Below are positions 1 to 8,140 of a DNA stretch of 17,220 nucleotides, one piece after another. Origin of the DNA: Corynebacterium sp. GTDB lineage: Bacteria; Actinomycetota; Actinomycetes; Mycobacteriales; Mycobacteriaceae. The translations under genes and the position numbers were made by a program. The DNA lies in contig NZ_JASLIP010000102.1 of assembly GCF_030152825.1 (NCBI RefSeq), forward strand, positions 1 through 17,220, in the 5' to 3' direction. Within the stretch, counting starts at the first letter, position 1. Every line of letters begins with the position of its first letter. The notes beneath the pieces are model-generated. The model saw only the letters and a program-made list of their open reading frames with translations. It had not been told where the DNA came from and made no database searches.

Positions 1-85
1 TGGATTCCAGCTCTTCGGGGAAAGCGAGCCTCGTGGGCTGGAGATTATCGACTGGGGTGGAGTTACTTGCGCTAGTCACACTCAC
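1..85 (-). CDS. possible partial CDS (N-terminus) running off the left edge
   Basis: On the minus strand a frame opens at GTG (83-85), with a second in-frame GTG at 77-79, and stays open for 28 codons to the window edge. The reading is roughly MSVTSASNSTPVDNL followed by a short charged stretch. It lies just beyond the ctaD terminator and in the same direction. In corynebacteria serB often lies near ctaD, but nothing in these few residues identifies the product. No good Shine-Dalgarno is visible. A plus-strand frame (2-91, ending in TGA) is equally open, so this could instead be the tail of a convergent gene. Confidence 0.3.
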   Translation of the reverse strand, partial: MSVTSASNSTPVDNLQPTRLAFPEELES

Positions 86-138
86 GATTGAACCACAGTG
101 GCTGCGTCGAGGAGGACCCGCTACCCCCGTTTTTCGGC

Positions 139-174
139 AAAAAAACCACACCCTGCGTAGTAAGGGTGTGGTTT
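139..174 (-). terminator. Rho-independent terminator of ctaD
   Basis: A perfect 12-bp stem (AAACCACACCCT at 143-154 with AGGGTGTGGTTT at 163-174) encloses an 8-nt loop. It is followed on the minus strand by a T run (A run at 139-145 on plus). It sits about 75 bp beyond the ctaD stop. The T run on only one side makes it a minus-strand terminator. Confidence 0.9.
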
Positions 175-249
175 GCGCTCACAGCACCTCAGTGCTGGAG
201 TATGCGGCGCGGCCAGCTGGCTGCTGGCCCCGGCACCGTGGCCGACTTC

Positions 250-1947
250 TTAGAAGTGGCGGCCGACGTGAGCCTCGTCGCGCATGCGCTTGACCATGTG
301 CGGGTAGTGCAGCTCGAACGCTGGGCGCTCGGAGCGGATCCGCGGCATGGAGGTGAAGTTGTGGCGCGGCGGCGGGCAAGAGGTTGCCCACTCGAGGGAG
401 TTGCCGTAGCCCCATGGGTCATCAACGGTGACGACCTCGCCGTAACGGTAGGACTTGAAGACGTTCCACAGGAACGGCAGCACGGAGATGGCCAGGATCA
501 AGGCACCCACCGTGGACACCTGGTTGTAGCCGGTGAATCCGTCGGTCGGCAGGTAGTCCGCGTAACGACGGGGCATACCGGAGTTACCAGCCCAGTGCTG
601 AATCAGGAAGGTGGTGTGGAAGCCGATGAAGGTCAGCCAGAAGTGCAGCTTGCCCAGACGCTCGTCCAGCATGCGACCGGTCATCTTCGGGAACCAGAAG
701 TACATGCCAGCGAAGGATGCGAAGGCAACCGTGCCGAACAGGGTGTAGTGGAAGTGCGCAACCACGAAGTAGGTGTCAGACAAGTGGAAGTCCATTGCCG
801 GGCCAGCCAGCATGATGCCGGTCAGACCACCGAAGAGGAAGGTGGCGAAGAAGCCCAGTGCGAACATCATCGGGGTTTCGAAGGTCAGGCGACCGCCCCA
901 CATGGTGCCGAGCCAGTTGAAGAACTTCATACCGGTCGGGACTGCAATCAGGAACGTCATGAAGGCGAAGAACGGAAGCAGAACCGCGCCGGTGACGAAC
1001 ATGTGGTGTGCCCACACAGCCATGGACAGAGCAGCGATGGACAGGGTTGCGAAGACCAGACCAACGTAGCCGAACATCGGCTTGCGGGAGAAGACCGGGA
1101 AGATCTCGGAGACGATGCCGAAGAACGGCAGAGCCAGGACGTAGACCTCAGGGTGGCCGAAGAACCAGAACAGGTGCTGCCACATGATGGCGCCACCGTT
1201 GCCCGGATCGTAGATGTGGCCGCCCAGCTTGCGGTCGTAGAGAACACCCAGTGCGGCAGCAGCCAGCAGCGGGAAGATCAGCAGAACCAGCAGGGAGGTA
1301 ACGAAGATGTTCCAGGTGAAGATCGGCATGCGGAACATGGTCATACCCGGGGCGCGCAGCACCAGGATGGTCGTGATCATGTTCACACCGGAAAGGATGG
1401 TACCGACACCACCGACGCCGACCCCCACGATCCACAGGTCAGAGCCCAGACCCGGGGAGTGAATTGCGTCTGCCAGTGGCTGGTACATAGTCCAGCCGAA
1501 GTCAGCCGCGCCGCCCGGGGTGAGGAAGCCGGTTAGCATCAGGATACCACCGGCGGTGGTGAGCCAGAAGCCGAAGGCGTTCAGACGCGGGAAGGCCACG
1601 TCCGGTGCACCGATCTGGAGCGGAACGATGTAGTTAGCGAAGCCGAACACCATCGGGGAGCCATACAGCAGCAGCATGATGGTGCCGTGCATGGTGAACA
1701 GCTGGTTGAACTGCTCCGGGGACAGGAACTGCATGCCCGGATTGAACAGCTCAAGACGAATAAGCAGGGCCATGAGGCCACCGATAAGGAAGAAGGTGAA
1801 GGACATCATCAGGTACATGATGCCCAGCAGCTTGTGGTCGGTGGTCGTTAGCGCTTGCCAGGCAAAGCTGCCTCGGCGCCCATGGCCAGACGGTTGTGGG
1901 CGTTCGGGAGCAACTTGCTGTGGTTCCCGTGGCGCGACCGCGGTCAT
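250..1947 (-). CDS. ctaD: cytochrome c oxidase subunit I (aa3-type)
   Basis: This is the catalytic subunit of the membrane aa3-type cytochrome c oxidase, which reduces O2 to water and pumps protons. The 565-residue product is close to other actinobacterial CtaD proteins and has about twelve hydrophobic segments. Visible ligands are H87 (HGTIM, heme a), H265 and Y269 (GHPEVY, CuB and the His-Tyr crosslink), H314-H315 (AHHMF, CuB), and H398/H400 (AHFHY, hemes a3 and a). PTGMK near 337-341 fits the K proton channel. I chose the ATG at 1947 because a strong GGAGGA Shine-Dalgarno lies 5-6 bases upstream; the frame stays open for 88 more codons upstream but that stretch has no protein-like composition. 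The gene appears monocistronic, with its own terminator downstream. The other oxidase subunits are not in the window. Confidence 0.97.
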   Translation of the reverse strand: MTAVAPREPQQVAPERPQPSGHGRRGSFAWQALTTTDHKLLGIMYLMMSFTFFLIGGLMALLIRLELFNPGMQFLSPEQFNQLFTMHGTIMLLLYGSPMVFGFANYIVPLQIGAPDVAFPRLNAFGFWLTTAGGILMLTGFLTPGGAADFGWTMYQPLADAIHSPGLGSDLWIVGVGVGGVGTILSGVNMITTILVLRAPGMTMFRMPIFTWNIFVTSLLVLLIFPLLAAAALGVLYDRKLGGHIYDPGNGGAIMWQHLFWFFGHPEVYVLALPFFGIVSEIFPVFSRKPMFGYVGLVFATLSIAALSMAVWAHHMFVTGAVLLPFFAFMTFLIAVPTGMKFFNWLGTMWGGRLTFETPMMFALGFFATFLFGGLTGIMLAGPAMDFHLSDTYFVVAHFHYTLFGTVAFASFAGMYFWFPKMTGRMLDERLGKLHFWLTFIGFHTTFLIQHWAGNSGMPRRYADYLPTDGFTGYNQVSTVGALILAISVLPFLWNVFKSYRYGEVVTVDDPWGYGNSLEWATSCPPPRHNFTSMPRIRSERPAFELHYPHMVKRMRDEAHVGRHF

Positions 1948-1967
1948 TGATTCCTCCTGACTACGCA

Positions 1968-1991
1968 GTGTCGAGGGGTTTTCCCTGACAC
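1968..1991 (-). promoter_or_regulatory. leader hairpin just upstream of the ctaD ribosome binding site
   Basis: GTGTC/GACAC plus AGGG/CCCT pair into a 9-bp stem with a single bulged base and a 5-base loop. It ends about 11 bases before the ctaD Shine-Dalgarno. No U run follows, so it is not a terminator. It could affect mRNA stability or translation; function is unknown. The surrounding region 1948-2192 should also contain the ctaD promoter. GATAAT- and GATAAC-like hexamers occur on the minus strand near 2037-2042 and 2090-2096, but I cannot choose between them. Confidence 0.4.
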
Positions 1992-2185
1992 TCCAAAGAA
2001 TTTTGGCCTTCTCGGGCCCTCCCGTGACTGCGAGAGCATTATCTTCTTCCAGCCCAGAAAGGGTCCCTACACGAAGGGTTGGTGCTATGTTATCCCCTTT
2101 TCCCGAATATAAGAAGCCGGGTGGCGGGAAACCTCCAGTTCCTTCACAGTTTTGGGGGTAGTTCCAAGGGTTCTCCACGCTTGAA

Positions 2186-2228
2186 AACACAAAACGGCCG
2201 TTTCGCTGCACCTAGCGAGCCGGCCGTT
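2186..2228 (-). terminator. Rho-independent terminator of nrdF
   Basis: On the minus strand AACGGCCG (2221-2228) pairs with CGGCCGTT (2193-2200), with an inner TCGCT/AGCGA stem (2203-2207 with 2214-2218). It is followed by a T-rich tail. It begins 23 bp after the nrdF stop codon and separates nrdF from ctaD. Confidence 0.8.
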
Positions 2229-2250
2229 CGTGCTACGGGAGGGCAGGAAG

Positions 2251-3246
2251 CTAGAAGTCCCAGTCGTCGTCGGTGGTGGTCTCCGCCTTACCAATGACAT
2301 AGGAGGAACCGGAGCCACTGAAGAAGTCGTGGTTCTCGTCGCCACCCGGATTCAGCGAGGCGAGGATCGCAGCGGAAACGCGGGTCTCCTCTACCGGGAA
2401 CAGCCCGTCATAGCCGAGGTTGTTCATCGCCTTGTTGGCGTTGTAGCGCAGGAAGCGCTTCACATCTTCGGTCCAGCCAATCTCGTCGTAAATGGACTCG
2501 GTGTACTCGACCTCATTGTCGTAGAGGTCCAGCAGCTGCTCGACGACGAATCCCTTCAGCTCCTCCTGACGCTCTGGGGTCTCGTTTTCCAGCGCTCGCT
2601 GGTACTTGTAGCCGATGTAGTAGCCGTGGACGGACTCATCGCGGATGATGAGGCGGATGATGTCCGCGGTATTCGTCAGCTTGCCCATGGAGGACCAGCG
2701 CATCGGCAGGTAGAACCCGGAGTAGAAGAGGAAGGACTCCAGCAGCACGGAGGCAATCTTTCGCTTCAGCGGGTCGTCGCCCTTGTAGTACTGAAGGATG
2801 ATCTCACCCTTGCGCTGGAGGTTTTCATTCTCCTCGGACCAGCGGAATGCGTCGTTGATCTCGCGGGTGCTCGCCAGGGTCATGAAGATCTGGGAGTAGG
2901 ACTTCGCGTGCACCGACTCCATGAAGGCGATATTGGTGAGCACCGCCTCCTCGTGCATGGTGGTAGCTTCCGGGATCAGGGAGACCGCGCCGACCGTACC
3001 CTGGATGGTGTCGAGCATTGTCAGCCCGGTGAACACGCGCATCGTCGCGTTCTTCTCCGCATCGTTGAGCGTGGCCCAGCTCTGGATGTCGTTCGAGACG
3101 GGTACCTTTTCTGGCAGCCAGAAGTTGGCCGTCAGCCGATCCCATACCTCGAGGTCACGGTCATCCGGAACCTCGTTCCAGTTGACGGAACCGATGATAT
3201 TCCCCGCCTTGTGCTGCGCAGGGGACTGAGATGGCCTAGCAGGCAT
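2251..3246 (-). CDS. nrdF: class Ib ribonucleoside-diphosphate reductase, beta (radical) subunit
   Basis: NrdF houses the dinuclear metal centre and tyrosyl radical that drive NrdE. The 331-residue protein is all-helical ferritin-like. Metal ligands can be placed by family spacing: D79 (LDTIQ), E110 and H113 (MESVH), E170 (LLESF), E204 and H207 (RDESVH). The radical tyrosine is Y117 (AKSYS). The acidic tail DDDWDF is the class Ib peptide that docks into NrdE. The start at 3246 has a GAGGAG about 11 bases upstream. Corynebacterial NrdF proteins are known to use a dimanganese-tyrosyl centre; the sequence itself does not tell Mn from Fe. It is transcribed apart from nrdE, with ftn between them on the other strand, and ends at its own terminator. 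Confidence 0.97.
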   Translation of the reverse strand: MPARPSQSPAQHKAGNIIGSVNWNEVPDDRDLEVWDRLTANFWLPEKVPVSNDIQSWATLNDAEKNATMRVFTGLTMLDTIQGTVGAVSLIPEATTMHEEAVLTNIAFMESVHAKSYSQIFMTLASTREINDAFRWSEENENLQRKGEIILQYYKGDDPLKRKIASVLLESFLFYSGFYLPMRWSSMGKLTNTADIIRLIIRDESVHGYYIGYKYQRALENETPERQEELKGFVVEQLLDLYDNEVEYTESIYDEIGWTEDVKRFLRYNANKAMNNLGYDGLFPVEETRVSAAILASLNPGGDENHDFFSGSGSSYVIGKAETTTDDDWDF

Positions 3247-3459
3247 AAACGCGCATTCTCCTCATCTGAACTCGGCAGAGTTCCCAACTTTCCAACCGCT
3301 GACCTGCACGTATAGCGCGCGGTGAGCGAAATGAATACATCCCCACCTTACCCGCCACGGCTTCTCACCGCACGACGTGGTGGCAGGCGCCACTCAGCAG
3401 CAATCTAGCCTCCCCGCGCTAACCCCAGCGCCCGCTGCACAGCCACCTTCGCTCCCCTA

Positions 3460-3486
3460 TTCACGCGCCCCACCGTCCAGTAATAT
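3460..3486 (+). promoter_or_regulatory. candidate ftn promoter, leaderless type
   Basis: A TAATAT hexamer (3481-3486) lies 7 bases before the ftn ATG, with a weak TTCACG (3460-3465) 15 bases further up. No Shine-Dalgarno is present. Transcription would start at or within about two bases of the ATG. The hexamer sits in an imperfect palindrome, CAGTAATATTGCTG (3478-3491). Confidence 0.5.
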
Positions 3487-3493
3487 TGCTGAT

Positions 3494-3985
3494 ATGAGCA
3501 TCAATCAAAAGCTTGAAGAAGCCCTCAATAATCAAGTCATCGCCGAGCACCAGGCTGCCCTGGTCTACACCCAGCTGGCATACGAGCTCGACCGCCTCTC
3601 TCTGACTGGCATGAGCGCGTGGATGTTCGCGCAGGCTGACGAGGAGCGGGAACACGCCCAGCGCTTCGCCGATCACCTCATCGACCGCGATGCTCGCGTC
3701 AACCTGAAGACTATCGAGCTCCCGGAGATCAAGATCGAGAGCGCCCTGGAGGCTTTCGAGCTCTCCCTGACCCACGAGAAGAAGGTCTCCGCGATGATCC
3801 GCGACCTCGTTCGGGTCGCCGAGGAGGTCAAGGACATCGATTCCCGACCGCTGCTGGATTCCTTCCTCAGCGAGCAGGTCGAGGAGGAGGCCACCGTTGG
3901 CGAGATCATCGACCACCTGAAGATGGTCGGCGCCGACGGCAGCGGTCTGCTGCGACTCGATGCCCAGCTCGGCGGCCGCGAGTAA
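3494..3985 (+). CDS. ftn: ferritin (iron storage, ferroxidase type)
   Basis: The 163-residue product is a cytosolic non-heme ferritin that oxidises Fe(II) and stores iron in a 24-mer shell. Ferroxidase residues align with E. coli FtnA at an offset of one: E18, Y25, E51, H54, E95, Q128 and E131 (SEQVEEE). No heme-ligating methionine is apparent at the bacterioferritin position, so ferritin is preferred over Bfr. The frame extends upstream to 3377, but that stretch is proline/alanine-rich and low-complexity. The ATG at 3494 begins the recognisable N-terminal helix (MSINQKLEEALNNQ) and sits just after a -10-like TAATAT. It is transcribed divergently from nrdF and converges on nrdE. No convincing DtxR box is visible upstream. 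Confidence 0.93.
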   Translation: MSINQKLEEALNNQVIAEHQAALVYTQLAYELDRLSLTGMSAWMFAQADEEREHAQRFADHLIDRDARVNLKTIELPEIKIESALEAFELSLTHEKKVSAMIRDLVRVAEEVKDIDSRPLLDSFLSEQVEEEATVGEIIDHLKMVGADGSGLLRLDAQLGGRE

Positions 3986-4056
3986 AACACGTCTCGCCCC
4001 CTCCCCGCCACGGTTCCCGTGGCATCAGCAGGGCGCTGACCTAACAGCCCCAAGCC

Positions 4057-4092
4057 AAAGGGTGGTGTCGGATCATTCCGACACCACCCTTT
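4057..4092. terminator. bidirectional terminator between ftn and nrdE
   Basis: A perfect 16-bp stem (4057-4072 with 4077-4092) closes on a TCAT tetraloop. Its ends are AAA on the left and TTT on the right, so it can serve both convergent genes. It lies 71 bp after the ftn stop and 22 bp after the nrdE stop. Confidence 0.9.
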
Positions 4093-4114
4093 AACTATTC
4101 AGCGCGAGCGCTCC

Positions 4115-6274
4115 TTAGAGCATGCAGGACACGCAGCCCTCGACCTCGGTGCCGCTCAGCGCAGTCTGGCGCAGGCGGACGTAGTAGATGGTCTTGATCC
4201 CCTTGCGCCAAGCGTAGATCTGGGCACGGTTGATGTCGCGGGTCGTGGCGGTGTCCTTGAAGAACAGCGTCAGCGACAGGCCCTGGTCCACGTACTTGGT
4301 CGCCACCGCGTAGGTGTCGATGATCTTCTCGTAGCCGATCTCGTAGGCGTCCTCGAAGTACTCCAGGTTCTCGTTATTCATGTGCGGCGCTGCGTAGTAG
4401 ACGCGGCCGATCTTACCCTCCTTGCGAATCTCGATCTTCGAGGCGATCGGGTGGATCGAGGAGGTGGAGTTGTTGATGTAGGAGATCGAGCCGGTCGGCG
4501 GAACCGCCTGCAGGTTGCGGTTGTAGATGCCGTGCTTCGCTACGGATGCCTTCAATTCCGCCCAGTCCTCGGCGGTCGGCACCTCGATGCTGGAAGCGGC
4601 GAAGATCTCCTTGACCTTCTCCGTCTTCGGGGCAAACTCAGCCGGGTCGTAACGGTCGAAGAAGGCGCCGGATGCGTACTCGGAGTTCTCGAAGTCGTGG
4701 AATGCCGTGCCGCGCTCGATCGCGATCTTGTTGGAAGCCTTCAGGCACTCGTACATCACGGCAGCGAAGTAGGCGTTGGTGAAGTCCAGCGCCTCCTCAG
4801 AGCCGTAGTGGATGTGCTCGCGGCCCAGGTAGCCGTGCAGGTTCATCTGCCCCAGCCCGATGGCGTGCGAGTGATCGTTGCCCTGGCGGATGGACGGCAC
4901 GGAGTCAATGTCAGTCTGATCCGAGACAGCCGTGAGCGCCCGGATTGCGGTCTCGATGGTCTTCGAGAAGTCCGCGGAGTCCATCGCCATGGCAATGTTC
5001 ATGGAGCCCAGGTTGCAGGAGATGTCATCGCCGATGGTCTCGTAGGTGAGGTCCTCGTTGAAGACGGATGGCGTGGAGACCTGCAGGATCTCGGAGCACA
5101 GGTTCGAGTGGGTAATGCGGCCGGCAATGGGGTTGGCACGGTTCACGGTGTCCTCGTACATGATGTACGGGTAGCCGGACTCGAACTGGATCTCCGCGAG
5201 GGTCTGGAAGAAGTCACGCGCGTTGATCTTCTTCTTGCGGATGCGGGGGTCCTCGACCATTTCGTCGTAGTGCTCGGTGACGGAGATGTCGGCGAAAGGC
5301 TTGCCGTAGACGCGCTCGACGTCATACGGGGAGAACAGGTACATGTCCGCGTTCTTGCGGGCCAGGTCGAAGGTGACGTCCGGGATCACGACGCCGAGGG
5401 AGAGCGTCTTGATGCGGATCTTCTCGTCCGCGTTCTCGCGCTTGGTGTCGAGGAACTTCAGGATGTCCGGGTGGTGGGCGTTGAGGTACACCGCGCCAGC
5501 ACCCTGGCGAGCACCAAGCTGGTTAGCGTAGGAAAAGGCGTCCTCCAGCAGCTTCATGACCGGGATGATGCCGGAAGACTGGTTCTCGATGTGCTTAATC
5601 GGTGCTCCGGCCTCACGGATGTTGCTCAGCAGCAGCGCCACGCCACCGCCGCGCTTGGAGAGCTGCAGAGCAGAGTTGATGGAGCGGCCGATGGACTCCA
5701 TGTTGTCCTCGATGCGCAGCAGGAAGCAGCTCACCGGCTCACCGCGCTGTGCCTTACCGATGTTGAGGAAGGTCGGGGTCGCCGGCTGGAAACGGCCGTC
5801 GATAATCTCGTCCACCAGGGACTTCGCCATCTCCTCATCGCCATCCGCGAGACCGAGGGCGACCATGCAGACGCGGTCCTCGAAGCGCTCGAGGTAGCGC
5901 TTACCGTCGAAGGTCTTCAGGGTGTAGGAGGTGTAGTACTTGTACGCCCCGAGGAAGGACTGGAAGCGGAACTTCTTGGCGTAAGCCTGCTTGAACAGCG
6001 CCTTGATGAAGGGGAAATCGTACTTGTCGAGGATTTCCTCGTCGTAGTACTTGTTCTCAACCAGGTACTCGAGCTTCTCCGCCAGGTTGTGGAAGAACAC
6101 GGTGTTCTGGTTGACGTGCTGCAGGAAGAACTGGTTCGCGGCCTGGTGGTCCGCGTCGAACTGAATCTGCCCGTTTTCGTCGTACAGGTTCAGCATTGCG
6201 TTGAGCGCGTGGTAGTCCAGCTTCTCGGACTCCTTGACTGGCTCTGCGACAGTCTTGCCAAAGTTCTCGGCCAT
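4115..6274 (-). CDS. nrdE: class Ib ribonucleoside-diphosphate reductase, alpha (catalytic) subunit
   Basis: NrdE reduces ribonucleoside diphosphates to deoxyribonucleotides in the cytoplasm using a cysteine thiyl radical generated through NrdF. With the start at 6274 the protein has 719 residues, normal for class Ib. Active-site parts are visible: C183 (PVSCFL) and C420 (ISCNLGS) form the redox pair, and N391, C393 and E395 (SNLCSEI) are the catalytic residues. PPTGSISYINNS lies at 592-603, and Y697-Y698 (IYYVR) belong to the radical-transfer path. The C-terminal CVSCML (C714, C717) shuttles electrons from NrdH. Two ATGs are adjacent; the second is better spaced from GAGG (6 bases against 3). 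The N-terminus lacks the long ATP-cone typical of class Ia NrdA. It lies downstream of nrdI on the same strand and ends at the terminator shared with ftn. Confidence 0.97.
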   Translation of the reverse strand: MAENFGKTVAEPVKESEKLDYHALNAMLNLYDENGQIQFDADHQAANQFFLQHVNQNTVFFHNLAEKLEYLVENKYYDEEILDKYDFPFIKALFKQAYAKKFRFQSFLGAYKYYTSYTLKTFDGKRYLERFEDRVCMVALGLADGDEEMAKSLVDEIIDGRFQPATPTFLNIGKAQRGEPVSCFLLRIEDNMESIGRSINSALQLSKRGGGVALLLSNIREAGAPIKHIENQSSGIIPVMKLLEDAFSYANQLGARQGAGAVYLNAHHPDILKFLDTKRENADEKIRIKTLSLGVVIPDVTFDLARKNADMYLFSPYDVERVYGKPFADISVTEHYDEMVEDPRIRKKKINARDFFQTLAEIQFESGYPYIMYEDTVNRANPIAGRITHSNLCSEILQVSTPSVFNEDLTYETIGDDISCNLGSMNIAMAMDSADFSKTIETAIRALTAVSDQTDIDSVPSIRQGNDHSHAIGLGQMNLHGYLGREHIHYGSEEALDFTNAYFAAVMYECLKASNKIAIERGTAFHDFENSEYASGAFFDRYDPAEFAPKTEKVKEIFAASSIEVPTAEDWAELKASVAKHGIYNRNLQAVPPTGSISYINNSTSSIHPIASKIEIRKEGKIGRVYYAAPHMNNENLEYFEDAYEIGYEKIIDTYAVATKYVDQGLSLTLFFKDTATTRDINRAQIYAWRKGIKTIYYVRLRQTALSGTEVEGCVSCML

Positions 6275-6307
6275 CATTGCCCTCTCTTGATGTTCTTCTT
6301 TTTAAGA

Positions 6308-6322
6308 CGCCAGTGGCTGGCG
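6308..6322 (-). other. small hairpin in the nrdI-nrdE gap
   Basis: CGCCAG and CTGGCG pair around a 3-base loop, about 34 bp upstream of nrdE. On the minus strand an A-rich stretch, not a U run, follows, so termination is unlikely. It could be an RNA processing or attenuation site between nrdI and nrdE. No promoter is clear in the 89-bp gap. Confidence 0.3.
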
Positions 6323-6363
6323 GTAGTGCGTTGTTTTTAGTTTTAAGATTGCGTTCGGGGCCG

Positions 6364-6798
6364 TTATCCCCAGGTGCCTTCGGTGATCATGGCCTGCTTG
6401 AATTCTGCGAGGCCCTCCTTGACCCGTTCCACGTCGTGCTCCGTGCCCATCATCTCGAAGCGATAGAGATAGGGCACCTGGCACTTGGCTGAGATGACGT
6501 CCCCGGCGAGGCAGAAATCTGGACCAAAGTTGATATTGCCAGCGGCGATGACCCCGCGCAGATAATCCCGGTTTTGCTTCTCGTTGAGGAAGCGGATGAC
6601 CTGTTTGGGGACGGGTCGGGAGTTCTCCCCCACCATACCCACCCCCCCGCCGTAGGTGGGCACGATGAGTACGTGGGGTTCATCGACCACCAACGGTTCC
6701 TCGTAGCGGTAGATCGGGATGCGTTTATTCGGCAGCCCGAGCTTCTGTACGAAGCGGTGCGTGTTGTTGGTCGTTGATGAGAAGTACGTAATGAGCAT
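6364..6798 (-). CDS. nrdI: NrdI flavodoxin, activator of the class Ib reductase
   Basis: NrdI is the FMN protein that supplies oxidant to build the Mn-tyrosyl cofactor of NrdF. The 144-residue product starts MLITYFSS. It shows the phosphate-binding loop SSTTNNTH (7-14), the flavin loop PTYGGG (47-52), and AAGNINFGPDF (85-95) with the conserved CQVPYLYRFE tract near 106-115. A longer frame begins at 6840, but its first 14 residues (MRLKAFRKKGLRVH) are not part of the fold and lie inside the end of the upstream transporter gene. The chosen ATG is 7 bases after the transporter's TAG, with AAGAAGGG about 13 bases upstream inside that gene. Translational coupling to the MFS gene is therefore likely. 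nrdE follows 89 bp downstream. Confidence 0.95.
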   Translation of the reverse strand: MLITYFSSTTNNTHRFVQKLGLPNKRIPIYRYEEPLVVDEPHVLIVPTYGGGVGMVGENSRPVPKQVIRFLNEKQNRDYLRGVIAAGNINFGPDFCLAGDVISAKCQVPYLYRFEMMGTEHDVERVKEGLAEFKQAMITEGTWG

Positions 6799-6805
6799 GT
6801 GAACT

Positions 6806-8140
6806 CTAAGACCCTTCTTTCTGAATGCCTTGAGCCGCATCCCCGTGATGATCGGCCTCGATGTTTTCGAGGGCGGCTGCTGGCGTCCACGTCAGGAAAC
6901 GTGGCACGACCAGGAGCATCACGATCGTCCCGATGATGACTAAGCCACCGCCGGCTGCGGTGACGGTACCGGCCGGGTAGTGGGAGCCCGCCCAGCCGTG
7001 GAGGCCGTCCGCGATGCGGGGACCGCCGGCGACGACCACGAAGAACACGCTCTGCACTCGACCGCGCACCTCATCGGTCGCGGCTTCCTGCAGCATCGTG
7101 GAGCGAAGCACCGCGGAGAACATGTCCGCAGCACCACCTGCCGCGAAGGCCAGCAGGGCCACCGCCGCCCACAATCCCACTGTGCCATTCGCTGCAGACA
7201 CGGCCAGGCCCATGACCAGGATCGCCACGCCCCAGAGTGCAACGAAGCAGCTCACGCCCAGTCCGCGGCGTTCGATTTTGGTCACCACGCCGGAGAACAG
7301 TCCACCCAGGACTGCGCCCACGGGCAGGGCTGCGAACAGCAGGGCGTACATGATTCCGCCGCTGGCCTGCTCCCCGAAGTCTTCGGCGGACATCTGCGGG
7401 ATAAGCGCCCGTGGTGAGCCGAAAACCATCGCGATGAGGTCGATGGCGAAAGTCATGAGGATGATCGGCTGTGTGAGCAGGAACCGGAAGCCGTCGATCA
7501 CGGAGGCGACCCCCGCTTTCGCGGGCTGCCCGTCGCCCGTGCCCCGCGGGGGCAGCGCTGGTAGCCGGTGCACGGCGTAGAGCGTGGCGAATAGCGCCAG
7601 AAAATCCAGGAAGTACAGCCAGCTGAACCCGAGGATCGGGATCAACATGCCGCCCAGCACCGGGCCGATGATCGCGCCGACCTGCTGGACCGTCATGTTA
7701 AGGCTGGTCGCCGCGGCGATCTGTTGCCTGCCCACGAGGGTGGCAATGATGGCAACCCTGGTGGGCTGGTTGACGGCGAAGAAGCCCTGCTGCACCGCGA
7801 ATAGGGCAAGCAGGGGCCACACGGAGGTGCCACCGGTCGCGGCGAAGGCCCAGAATCCTGCCGCCGAAAGAATCATGCCGGTGGTGGTGATGTGGAGCAG
7901 GGTTCGGCGGTCCATGCTGTCTGCGAGGGAACCGCCGTAGAGCCCGAAGACCACCAGCGGGACGAAGCCGCAGAGGCTGGCGAGCCCTACGTAGGCAGAA
8001 TTGCCGGTCAGCGCGTAGATGTGCGCCGGAACAGCAATGATGTTGAGCTGTGCACCGATAACGGTGACGATGTTTGCCTGCCATAGGCGACGAAATTCGG
8101 GAACCTTCAGGGGCGTGGTGTCTACGAGCAGTTGACGCAC
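6806..8140 (-). CDS. MFS transporter, EntS/MFS_3-like exporter family
   Basis: The 444-residue product has about twelve hydrophobic segments and the family's N-terminal signature TPLKVPEFRRLW (9-20). A motif-A-like loop GGSLADSMDRR occurs at 69-79. Family members include the enterobactin exporter EntS and drug or siderophore exporters; the substrate here is unknown. I chose GTG at 8138-8140 because homology-like sequence starts there and AAGAAAGG lies about 11 bases upstream. The frame stays open upstream to 8374, but with proline-rich, low-complexity sequence. It sits between nrdH and nrdI on the same strand, 7 bases from nrdI, which is unusual for an nrdHIE cluster. It has a 327-bp region of its own upstream. 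It could serve the reductase indirectly (metal or siderophore handling) or be an unrelated insertion; the sequence cannot decide. Confidence 0.9.
   Translation of the reverse strand: MRQLLVDTTPLKVPEFRRLWQANIVTVIGAQLNIIAVPAHIYALTGNSAYVGLASLCGFVPLVVFGLYGGSLADSMDRRTLLHITTTGMILSAAGFWAFAATGGTSVWPLLALFAVQQGFFAVNQPTRVAIIATLVGRQQIAAATSLNMTVQQVGAIIGPVLGGMLIPILGFSWLYFLDFLALFATLYAVHRLPALPPRGTGDGQPAKAGVASVIDGFRFLLTQPIILMTFAIDLIAMVFGSPRALIPQMSAEDFGEQASGGIMYALLFAALPVGAVLGGLFSGVVTKIERRGLGVSCFVALWGVAILVMGLAVSAANGTVGLWAAVALLAFAAGGAADMFSAVLRSTMLQEAATDEVRGRVQSVFFVVVAGGPRIADGLHGWAGSHYPAGTVTAAGGGLVIIGTIVMLLVVPRFLTWTPAAALENIEADHHGDAAQGIQKEGS

Noticed and set aside
88..1536. 482-codon plus-strand open frame opposite ctaD
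   Set aside because: It is antisense to a clear ctaD gene, crosses its terminator, and reads as low-complexity V/E/D/Q/H-rich sequence typical of the reverse frame of high-GC genes.
2230..3315. 361-codon plus-strand open frame opposite nrdF
   Set aside because: It is antisense to nrdF and shows no recognisable domain or ribosome binding site.
3390..3450. Possible DtxR box upstream of ftn
   Set aside because: CTAGCC and GCTAACC are present but do not form the 19-bp palindrome of DtxR sites.
4382..6340. 652-codon plus-strand open frame opposite nrdE
   Set aside because: Its V/L/D/R-rich composition mirrors nrdE codons; nrdE has all catalytic residues.
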